Shown: positions 12,555-24,600 of the stretch, piece after piece
Layout of the letters: every line of letters begins with the position of its first letter
Numbering within the stretch: position 1 is the first letter of the stretch
Source: Cinnamomum chago
Lineage: Eukaryota > Streptophyta > Magnoliopsida > Laurales > Lauraceae
NCBI GenBank assembly: GCA_038049695.1
Contig: CP142456.1
Span: 77,647,422-77,711,421, forward strand
Length of the DNA stretch: 64,000 nt
Reading direction: 5' to 3'
Program-made: the position numbers and the translations under genes
Notes under the pieces: model-generated
What the model was told of the DNA's origin: nothing
Seen by the model: only the letters and a program-made list of their open reading frames with translations
The model's database searches: none

Positions 12555-12657
12555 ATACCCTCCGTCGGTGCTCCCCCCTTGTTTTCTTCTTCCTGCCATT
12601 GAAGGCTTGACCAGTTCCCGCAGCAAAACCCCTCTCTCCTTCGTTTCCTTTCCTTTC

Positions 12658-15600
12658 ATGTCCATCTCGCCCTCTGACGCTCAAAGATCCTCACCGTCAA
12701 CGTCTTGTTCTCTCTCCCAAAACCCTAGCTCCAATCATGGCCCACTTCATCCCTCTCAATCCCTCCTCGACCGTCCGATCGCCTCTGGCCCCGACTCCTC
12801 AGCCGTCGGATCTCTGCAGATCTCCGCATCGGAGCCTCTCTCTGTCGGAAATCCCCGTATGAGTTTTAATTCTTCTTCTTCTTCTTGTTCTTGTTCTTTT
12901 TGGTGGAATTAGGGTTTTTGATCTGTGGAATTGGTGGATTCCTCTGCTTCTATTCGATTCCTGATTTTCAGGAAGAGATTTTCTTTTTGAACTGTTGTGA
13001 GATCATGGTGTTTTCAGTACAAAATTGCAATTTGCTCTTTATGGGAATGATCGATGTAGAGTAGAATCTGTGATTCTTGTTTGGTCTGATACAAATCTGG
13101 TATGAAACTGAAATTGCTATACAACATTGTAGGAACTGCTTTTCTTTTAGGGAGAACGCACTCATTGAGAACATTCCTTCATAGATTTCAATTATTTATG
13201 ATATAATCCTAATAAAGTTTCTCTTAACATGGGCATTTGCGAAAAAAAGAAGAAGGAATAAACTTGCTAAATAGAGAGTAGCCAGATCGAATTATATTCC
13301 TCCCGTGTAGAAGGAATGACCTCGTCTTCGATGTTGGAAGGGTGGAAAACATAGCTGAACGGCGAACCACCACTTGCGAGTAACATCATCATCGAGTGAA
13401 GTAGACCACTGGGTTAGGAACTCGGTCACCGTATGATGATCATGATGCTTCACCATATGGCAATCCAACACAGCTAATGGCTTAAAGAGATGATGTTGTG
13501 CCATAGTTGTTGAAAGAATCTTCTTTTTTAAGCATGAGACGTGAAAAACAAGGTGAACCTTTGAACCTTCAGAAAGCTCCAACTTGTAGGCTATTGGTCC
13601 AGCTCATTGAATCACCATAAATGGACCATTGGAGGCGGGGCATCAATTTCATTGAGCTGTGAGAGGCAATAAAGAACTGTCTATGAGATTATAGTTGAAG
13701 AAAAATCAAATCAAGTCACTAGCAACAAATTCTTGTTCAGATCAATGCAGATCTGCTTATTGCTTCATGCAATTGTGAGCCATGGAAAGATTTTTGTTGA
13801 GACATAACATAGGAACACGAGGACATACTTTGAGCGCAACTTGTGCCGCCAAGTTACTGCCGAGAAGATAACTACCGAAAAGATAAGATGTGAGTTGAGG
13901 GGCTGGCTGACATTGATAACTTCATATGGTTTCATTTTGGTGGCCGAATGGAAGCTAGCATTGTACCACCATTTGTGAATGTAACCAATGTACCAGTGCT
14001 TGAGAATATCATTACAAAAGCATGGAGATAAGCTTCAGGCCACCTATTGACCACTTTGGCTCGATCAACCTGCCTGCGGGCAGTATGAAGACCTCATCAT
14101 GAGATGAGTGCCTTGCAATTGAAATAATTCATGTCAAAATTTGTTAGTAGAAATTGGGTCTTGATCGCTGCTGATCGATTGAGACATACCATGACAATGA
14201 AAAATATGATTTACAAAGAGTTGGGCAACTGTCGATGTTGAATATGAATGAGAAAGAATAACAGAGTGTGCATCTTTAGAGAGGTGATCTACGAAAACCA
14301 TGATCACTTTCTTACTGAATATCTTGGGTTATCCTCTCCACCAATTCCATGGTCAAATTTAATCTGGAATGGAAGTGGCCATATTGGACCAGTTGAAGCT
14401 ACATTCTTTCCCTTGTTTCGTTGACATACATTACATTTTGACACAAACCTTACAATATCATCACATTTTGACACAAACCTTACAATATCAATGCGCATCC
14501 GTAAGTGGATAGATATGGAATCTTCATACACACCTAGGTCCTTGATGCCATGCCAATGGAGTTGCCTAGGAGTCTTCACACAGGGCTAAGAGAGTTTGAT
14601 TTCCTCAGTATTGGAAGAGAGGAAAATATTCATCGATTTCTTTGGAGAATGTTTGCAATCTTAGTTTTCATTTAGAGATTTTACCTTCTAATGAGAGAAA
14701 CTTATCTGACTCCTAATTATAGATTGTAATTTCTAATATAGGACCCAAAAGTTATTGACTCACTCATCATTATAAATCTAAGTAAATCACAATAAAGTTG
14801 ATTTTTTCAAGATAAATTTTCCTAAAATACGAAATTTGGCACGTGACATGACCACAATGCCTTTTTTAACATCTAACTAATTAATCTCTTAAGTTATGAG
14901 CCCTCTTATTGGATTGGTCCTATCTGGGTTTTCTGGGCTTTCTTTCTTTGATAAATCATTTTTTACCCATGGCATGCGTCAGTTCTCATCAGCGTGAGAG
15001 AACTCAACTCCAATGAGCTAAGATGAACTGGATTAAAAACCAACCATTAAAATTTACCATCTAATGGTTGGATGTCTTTCAACAATCTTTGTGTAGGTAG
15101 GGCATGCAATTGAGTTCTCCAGACATTGGTAGATCAGAGGTGGGACTTCTGTTGATGGTCTTGTAACTCTTGTTGTTCTCGAATAGTTGGATCATCTAGT
15201 GGTTTAGATCTAAGTTTTAGATCCATAAAAAATATGATCCATCCTTCAGTCTCTCTCATGCAAGCGTCCACCATATATCACCAAATACAAAGTTAGTGCA
15301 GGGCATCTGAATATGACATTTCATGAGAGAGGACGCTTACAATCGAGGGTCAATCATTGTTGCTTCTCAGGCATTTCTGGGTGGACTAGTGTTGCTTGAT
15401 TCGTTGAATCTTAAGCTCTCTTATTGATTTAACTCTTCTTTATCTTCTTTGTTTTCTCATTTGTCACTTATTCTGCTATTGCGCTTCCATCAAGCATGAG
15501 ATCGACTTGTTTAACTTGAATTCCCATGCAGGCTGATTTAGTAGAACATTTGGCCATTAATGTCTGCTTCCACTACATATGACATAATCTGATTCATTAA

Positions 15601-18600
15601 GACAATCAATTGTTTAATGGACCACATGCAGGACAAATTATAACATTACTTTTAGGTCGTGGTGGTGGATTAGCTATGATACCTGGATATGACATTTCAC
15701 ACATGGTACCCATGCTGACATGGTCTGATACAAATATAGATATAAGATACGGCAAGATACGGTGCAAAAATTTAGGATACGGCTTTCTCCAAAAATTTGG
15801 GATTTTGGCCAGAACCGAGGGTTTTTTTTTTTTTTTTCCAGAAAAAAGGGGAAAGGCGTGGGGGAGGGGAAATCAGCATTTCTTCTTAGTTCCGTGAGGG
15901 AAAATAAAAAGGGAAAAAGAAACAGAAAGAGAGAAGGGATAGAGAGAGAGTACCTAGTGCCACAATGAGCTGCTTGCTTGCCGCCTGCCCATTGCCGTCG
16001 CTATTGCCATTTTCTTCTCCTGCCCCCCTCCCCCCCGGAAAACCAAAAAGGGCTCTCACCCATCTCTCGAACCATATCTCAAGAAACCGAAAAGGAAAAG
16101 GGGGGGAAATGTCTTTTAAAAGAGCATTTGCCCTTTCCTAATTTGCCCATACTTTTTTGTTATTTCAAAAATGTCCTTTTGCTTTATGAGTTGCCCATCT
16201 CTTTTTCTTTTTTCTTCATAAATGCCCCTTACATACGTATAATACGAAAATTCCACCTATTATATGAGAACTTTATTGCGGGGCCCAACTAGCAATCCAT
16301 CCAAACCTAGCAACCAATAGGGAACCCCCGATAGTCACTAATCCCAAGGATTGACACACATCCGAATGAACTGAACCGTTGGATCGAGGGTTGAATATTT
16401 TTTTGAATATGAATCCATTAAACTTGTGGGCCACGGATGAAGGGGTTAGGGGCATGGGTTTGGGGTCAAACTTGATACTTGGGGTGGTCTTACATAGATC
16501 TTTCCATCCCCCCGGTCCCATCCCCAAATTGGGCCCCACAAAAAAGTTCTCACATAATATGTGAGAACAGTTCCCACCTGAATATTACCCTTTATATATA
16601 ATACAAAATACTTTTTTATTTTTTTTATTGTGGATCCACAATGAGCCCACTTATTAAAAAATCTAACTTGTATAAAATAAAGGTCATGCAATCAATGGAC
16701 CCTAGCCAATTTTAATATTAATATATTTTTTTTGAAATGTATCTTAAGTGCCATACCCATATCCATGTCTTAACTTTTTGAAGATGGCGTATCGCGTATC
16801 GAACCCCCATTCCCCATGTCTGTGTCTGTACCTGTGTTCATAAATGGGCGTGGATTAGGCTACACAACCTTTCTTTTGTCACTTATTGGGGTCTAGCTTG
16901 GATGCGGGCTCTTTTGGTAATCTTGTGATTCAGACAATAATTTTCTTGGTAATCTTTGATCATGAGGATCGAACCCATCCATTGTAGATGAACTTGCCTA
17001 AGTAATGGCTCCTGCATTCCTGCTTCTAGTGGTCATTGTGAATCTCCAAAGGCACAACTAGATGGGATTTGCTCAATTATTGGAATGGGGTGGAATGACT
17101 CAAAATGATTGAACTTGATGGAGCCCATGAGCTGGTAGATGCAAGAAATCATACAATAAAATGCGAGAACACATTAGGTCTGCAGTCTTCTTGTATATCC
17201 GATTTCTGTGAATCTAGAGACAGTGACAATGATTGATGAACCCTGACTGATGGGTTTGATAGATCTTGGTGGGATGAGATGAAAAATATTAAGGGTACTA
17301 ATTTGACGTCTAGTAGTATCATTCGTGAGGGGAACAGTTGCTATTACATCTCTAGATCATATACATTTGTATGAAGTCAAGGCTCTCCTTCTCTGTATTG
17401 TGTCTAGTGGTATTTAAACAATCTCACGAGTCATGATTGAGCTTAACTTTATCAACCAAAAAGAAAATGATGCAACAGAAGTATGTCATACGGAAAAATT
17501 TTGACACATCAATAATGGAACTTAATTAGATATGAAGTGGGTCTAGTAGCCAACAGCCACCTGTCCACAGATTAAATAGGACGAAAATTTTCCATTTGTA
17601 TTCAACTTTGATTTTTCCGCTGTATATTTTGATGCTTTGTAGTATCCAATAAATATGACTCTGGCTTCATACATCCTATGTGTTTCCTCATCATTGGTTC
17701 CTTTATTTTTTTATTAACCATTGGTAATTTCTCGAGAAAAATATTGTAGTTTTGACTTATGAGTACTCTTGTTTTGTAGGTTGCATGGCTGCAGCTTCCA
17801 CTGATTCTTGTGGGTCATCCAAGAAAGTAAGTTCTACGTGAATCACCTTTAATAAGAACTTGTGTTCTTTTTCTTGATAAGCAACATGTTTTTTTTTTTT
17901 TTGAATGGCATAAGCAGCATGTATTTTAGTTTCTTATTTGTTGTGATTTGGATAATTTGCAAATAGACAAGCGACAATCAGGACGAGAAAGTCGCCAAAA
18001 TTTCACTCTCCAATGATAAAACCCACACAGGGAAATTTTATTAACTTCAAAATATGAGATTATTAATCTCTACAATGCCCTATATATATAATAAAAGTAA
18101 CTTAGGGGCTAAGAAATCAACTCCAATCAAACTAAAAACCAAATAATAATACTATCTAAATTAGAAACTAATCCTAATTACAATATTTGCTAAAATTAAA
18201 ATTAATAATAATTTAAAAATCGGAATCTCATGGGTCCCACATGTGGTCCACGTGCTTTGCTGTACTGATACTGTATTGCTGCTGCATCACCATGCATATT
18301 CCATTCATCCAGATTTGTATCAATACAACTTTTGATAACATATAGTGGAAAACTAGAACTCACAAAGTTGACCCCAGCGAAGTGGGATGAAGTTACAATG
18401 ATGACGATGATTTTGCACACACAGTATGATGCACTTTTACTTTTTGTTTCCGTCTGTTCTCCCATTAATTGTTGCATTTTGATTTTTTTATTAACTTTTG
18501 AAACGAAAGGCATGATTAGAACCTATGACATTTAAGTCTTTCATTCCATTTGGATTTTGAGTTGCATGCACATCGTGGTGATGCAATAAGGTAAACTAAT

Positions 18601-21600
18601 GTAAACAAATTGACTGCTTTTTGGTGCATCTTACAAAAGCATCTGTCCGAATCATGATTCATGAAGCACTATTCTTTTGGTTTTATCCTGCACCAATGTT
18701 ATATATTTGGTTAATTAATTGTAATGTTACAGGCGACTGGTGTGAGGAACCCAGAGACTAAAAAGGACACATACAGCCGAAACCATGGCTCCTCTTCTCA
18801 GTACCAGCGTGTTGGTCTAGGAGGATTATCTTCCCAATTCAAGTCTGATCAATTTACATCTGCCCAACTCAATGGGAAGCAATCTGGAGCTGTCAGTTCA
18901 TCACATGTTGACCAACCAGCCATTGGGTTCAACAATCCTCATGGCAGCAATTCATACTTACCATCAAGGAAAAATCAGACGATGAATGGTAATCACTTAC
19001 TGAATTTTTATTATGACCCCATCTCTCGTCCTCAACCAAGAATGCCTCCTCCAAGAAGGCCTCAAAAGATGAAGCGAAAGCCTTACAATAAAGATCTATT
19101 CCTTCAGGCGAACTTCAAGTTTGTAGTGTTAAGTTCAGGGTACTCTGCAATTGAGTCGATGGATCCAGATAAAATGCTAGAGTGGGAAGATGTTATTTGT
19201 GTAAGATACTCCACACCATTTCCGGTACAGTGTCCAATTTGCTTGGAAAGTCCTATGTGTTCACAAATAACATCTTGTGGTCATATATTTTGTTTTCCTT
19301 GCATTTTGAGGTATTTGTTGATGGGCGAAGAGGATCACAAAGGTGACTGCTGGAAAAAGTGCCCCCTTTGTTTCATGATGATATCTTCGAAGGATTTATA
19401 CACAATTTTCATTGATCCTGTCAAGCAGTACCATGTTGGTGATCATGTAAATTTTACCCTTCTAAATCGTTCAAAAGGTTCATTGATTCCTTCTCAGAAA
19501 TGTCATCAAGAGGTGAGTGCCTTACCATACAGCAGTGATGGCATCTGTGATTCCTTTTCCAAGTTCACTTTGACATCTGATGTCGAACTGTCTGTGAGGG
19601 AAGCCAAAATGGAGCTCAATGACTGGTTAGCTAAAGCAGAATCTGGGCTAGTTGATGATATGGAGCAGCTCCCCTATGTTTGTGCTGCATTAGAACATTT
19701 AGAACAGAGGGAGAAGTGCTGGGCTGAGCACCGATCTCTTAGTGGCAGCCCACCCATAAGAAGTTCCAGTGTTCAGAGTTCAAATCTCAAGAACTGTAAA
19801 TATGCCTCCAGTAAGAGAGAATCTCATGAACTCTCTTCAACTACTAGTGCTGATGCAGTTGGTTCTGAAGCATGTGAACCAACACAGAGAACTCCATGCA
19901 TAGTTTGTAAAGATGAAACAAATGGATGTGACAATTGGTCTTCGGAGAAGTTACATAGGGAAGATTATCTTACTCCTTTTCCTGATGTTCCTGAGTCATT
20001 TGATACTCAAGAAAAGGTTTCATCTTCTTATGAAGAGGACAAAGGTTTTCATAGGCGTTCCCATGGTTTCAAAGATGTGAAAGAGGCCTCCTACACTTTT
20101 TACCAGGTATCTTAGACTACGGTTACACTCTTACCTCTCCTATTTTAAGTTTCACCAGGCAATGTGAGAATAGCATTGCAAAAATACATACATATGCATG
20201 CATGCAAATTGCGCAAGGAGTATTTGCTAGGCATAAAGGTCATCATTACAATGTTGTTGGAGCGATAATCAAAGGTTTAGTAAAATCAGTACTTACAGGC
20301 AATTTGCATGCTTTATGTCTTTATTATAGAGTGCAATATTCTCATCATGAGACTTACCACATAGACCTCCATTACTTGACTCTCTTTTTTTGGTAAAAAA
20401 CCTATCCCAAAGCACACCTATCCTGCTCTATACATGACCTGCTTCATGATGGATTTAGGATTTGGGATACCAAGCTTGAGGGGTTGGTGTGGTTTGATAC
20501 AGTTCATCCCATAGTCTTTTTTAATTTTAAGAACTGTTAAATATTTTAAGAAAATTGTTATTTTGAAACATTATTTGATTAATAAATAAAAATTAGTCAT
20601 AAACAGGAAAAAGGGGCCAGGGTAGCTAAAATGGAAACCTGTCCTAAATCCGACTCTTGTTGAAATCTCTAAAATTGTACCTGTGTAAACCTGTAAAAAC
20701 CACTACCAAACCCTTAAATAGGAAGATCTCAGGGTTTTCCCGGACCTGTTGCCGTCCCCAAATTGACTACAATTCTGCATGCTTTGTGTACTGTGTTCTG
20801 AACCCCTTTTATTCTTTTCTTTCCCTTTTTTTTTAATCCATCCTCGGTATTTGTTGCAGGCAATTGATGGTCAGCATCTTATTCTTCATCCATTAAACAT
20901 GAAATGCCTTCTTAATTATTACGGAAGTTATGATTTACTTCCATCAAGGTTTGTAAATGTCTCATTCATTCTTATTTGCAACTAAATGTTAGCTAATGTT
21001 GTAATTGTAGTGGCAAGAACTAGAACACAACAGGAAAAAACCTTTTCCTAACAAGAAAATTTAGTGTTTCAAACTTTCAATATTTTGTGCACTGTCTGTG
21101 AGGATTTATGAACACCTCTATACTGTGTTTGTTCATGCCAGTGTCCTTCGACTGGATATGTCCTTAGATGTGGGAGTGTACTAATTCAATTCTTCAGGTC
21201 GAGTCATTTGGCATCACTAAAGTGGTTTGGTCATTTACTCATTTGCATTGATTTGGCATTCACTTTATTATCTAGAACAGAGCATTTTTCCATTTCTCTT
21301 GAAATGTCTCTGCTCTTTGATTGAGTTTGATGATTGACCCTTTGGATGTGATCATTTGAGCTAAAATGATTTATAAAAATGTTGACAAGATGGGTTACAA
21401 AGAAGATTTTGAGGACTAATTTTAAGTGAGCATTTCAAATGGCAACTACATAGAAAGAATCTCATGGAATTTACTCCAATCTTTATTACCTTCCTTAGGA
21501 AACTGTTTGAAGTTGTGGAGCTCTCGAAAGAGGAACTATTGTATCCCAAAGGACACTGGAGTTCTTGGAATCCTGGAACCCTGGGAAAAAATCCCCGCCA

Positions 21601-24600
21601 TCTGATTTCTTTTGTTTGGCTGAAGTGTGAAGTTCCTTGGTACTCTTTTTAGTTCACTGGATAAGTAAACTTCTACCTTTCTATAGGTATTGAACGCATG
21701 GTTTAAAAAATCGACCGAGTCGGGTCCCGAGTCCGATTTTTTAAACCTTGATTGAAAGGATTCCTCGATTTAGGGATCTTTCTTTTCGTGTGATAGATAT
21801 AGCCAATAGATAGAATTTAACATGATGATATCCTGATATTTCTTGAGAATATCTTATAGTGACATAGTCTCAAGAAATTCAACTGCTGATGAATTTATCA
21901 TGATAGGATTTAGAGGCAAAAGCCGCACAATGTATTGGCCTAGAAACAAAAATGTAAGATTTAGAAATTTACTTAAGAAAAAAAATGAATGATAGAGTAA
22001 ATTTCTTTTTGAATAAAAAAAAGAAAGATGTAATGTAAGTTTTTTTTTTTTTGTTTAAATTTATTTAACTTATTTCAAAATTTAAGCAATGGATGAAAGA
22101 GTAAAATTTGGGGTTAAAATAAATATAAAAACTATAACAGCTATAAGGGATTCTTTGTGTAAAACAGGGATACCGTAAGCAGCACAAAAAACCATTTTTG
22201 ATTCCCAGAAAGTTCCTTTCTAGTGAATTGAGGAAAATAAGTTCTATTTTTCCTCCTCCAGTGCTGAAAAGTGCTATACCAAACCGTGAAAAAGTTGTGC
22301 TTGCGGAACATTGGATCTTTCTGTGTAGCATCACAGAATCCTCAGCATTGAATGAATGTGACTAAAAAGCTATAATAAGTCTAATAAAGAGTTAAATAAA
22401 AAACAAAACTCTTAAAAGTATACTATAAATTACATTTGCTTCCACATTTCATTGGATGGAACCGATCGTAATCAGTGCTAACAATGTGGTTATGTGCTGA
22501 GTGACTTTTGATGAAATAATTCTTTGGTACATATACTCTGCATCCATAGGTAAGTATAATATGAATGGGATGAATTAAGAAAAGATGGGTCCGATATATA
22601 GTCCATTTCCATAGATTGTTTTTATAGCACTTGTTATTTAACCCCTGTCAGATTATACATAAGACATCATTGTGGATATTGTCTGCTATCAAAGTAAGGG
22701 TACTTATCGTCTAGATGGGATGAAAGTTTCTATATTCAAGAGTGACCTCTTATCAAGAAAAATAAATACATTTTTTGCCACTAAGAGACGCATCACCTTA
22801 TGCTGAAGTTTAATAGATTTTCTTGATTCCTATTTTTATTATTTTAATATGTAAAAAAGTAAAAGATATTTATTTTCTACAATGATTTTTGTATGTTATC
22901 CCGATAAAAACCACTGATGTGCAATTCGACTGCTGATATTATCCCCATAATGATGTTTGCAACCTTGGTTTTAGTGGAGTTTCATGCACCTATCCAAGCA
23001 TAGGAACTATGCTGGGATTCCTTTGTTTCAACTTTCAAGTATATCTTTGATTTTTACTATGTTTTTGTTTCTTCGAATTCAAGCACGCCTCCAGTGATTA
23101 TCATGTGAGTTACACCAGCTAAAATAAGTTAAAAGTAACTGCAGAATTGGTGGTGAAATCTTACAAATGGAGACAGTGACTCAGTCAGAAGCCATGAGGA
23201 GGCGTTATCGTTTCTTAAGTCATTTTTCCTTAACAACTACATTCCAGGTATGTGTTTGTTGATTGAAGACTTGGTTTGTGTTGTGGTAAATTCTGTCTCT
23301 CATTAGTTATCATCAAATATTGCAGCTTTGTGAAATTGATCTGAGTGATATCTTACCTCCCGAAGCTCTGTCACCGTTCATCGATGAAATCAAGAAGCGT
23401 GAGAAGCAGCGGAAGCGAGTTGCTAAGAAGGTACTGACTTCTGTCTGTGTTTTGGGTATTGATTCAACTTATTTATTTTGGGCTTTCTTTATTTTGATAG
23501 TTGATGACTGCTCATTCTCATTTAAAAAAAAAAAAAAAATGACTGCTCATTCCAAATAGAGAATTGCAGCAGAACAAGTGGTCTATTTTGGTAGTGAACA
23601 TTATGTACAAGCAGAGTACAACAAGAGCAGTAACACCTCTATCATCAAAGATAGCATGGCAGTACCAATGAGCATCTCCTTTGTTTAAACTCCTGAGTTG
23701 ATTAACACATCTCCTGAGTTCCCTTGATGGCGGAATGTAATGAAAAAAGGCCCCCGCTTTTCTTTTGCCAAGGCGTTGATTTTATTAAGACATTGAAATC
23801 TTCAGGATTTCAAAGTTCACTTGCTCACAATATTGCGTCTCTTGATTCCCCTTTCCACCACCTGCAAGCCATGCAATCTTGATTTAATAATTTCTAAACC
23901 TTTCTTGATGGTTAAGATCTCTGCAACACTAGTCAGGAATCAGCACTGGCACTGAAATTGGAGGGATTGATTCTCCCAGTTCTTTTATGAGCATATCATG
24001 CTGGATGGACCCTGATTGCCTCTGGAACATTTTTCTTCATCCATCTTTAATCCTTCTGTAGGGGAGATGGCAGCTTTGGCTGATGCTATCATGTGGTGTT
24101 TCTTGCAGCGGCCAGTTGTTTCTTTTATATTTCTTTTCTGTGATGCATTTCTTTGGGGCAAAAAATTTCTCCCATGGGAATGTCCACATGTGAATGTCTC
24201 AATCTGGACGTTAAAGAGGCAGCCAAGGATGAAAATAGCGGTAGTGCCGGGCGTAGCGGCCCACCGCCAAAATGCTACGAAGCGGGCGATGCGTAGCGGG
24301 GATACGTAGCGGTGCGATTTGAAAAAATCACCAAAAAAATTCCAGAAAATCCAGAAAATTGTAAAATGAAAGAAAATGTATTTTTTTTTTGCAAAAGTAA
24401 CTAAGGTAAGGGGGCGTAGCGGTCCCCTCACTGTATGAGGTCTTGTATCGCTGTATAAATAGAAAATAATAGTAATGATCATTTTTTTCACATGTGTTCA
24501 TGTTGCTTAGTTATACTAACTTAGAAACTAATGAAGGGCTTATAAAAGAAAAAATTATGCCATGAAGTCGAGACTTAAGAGTACCTAGAGAAAAAAATAC

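Noticed and set aside
15710..16840. A larger transposon around the 16.3-kb MITE with GATACGG ends
   Set aside because: The supposed ends share only short GATACG phrases; no clean inverted repeat or target duplication could be read.
23985..24491. A 168-codon minus-strand open frame
   Set aside because: It overlaps the GTAGCGG-rich repeat and intron of the RING gene and shows no protein-like pattern.
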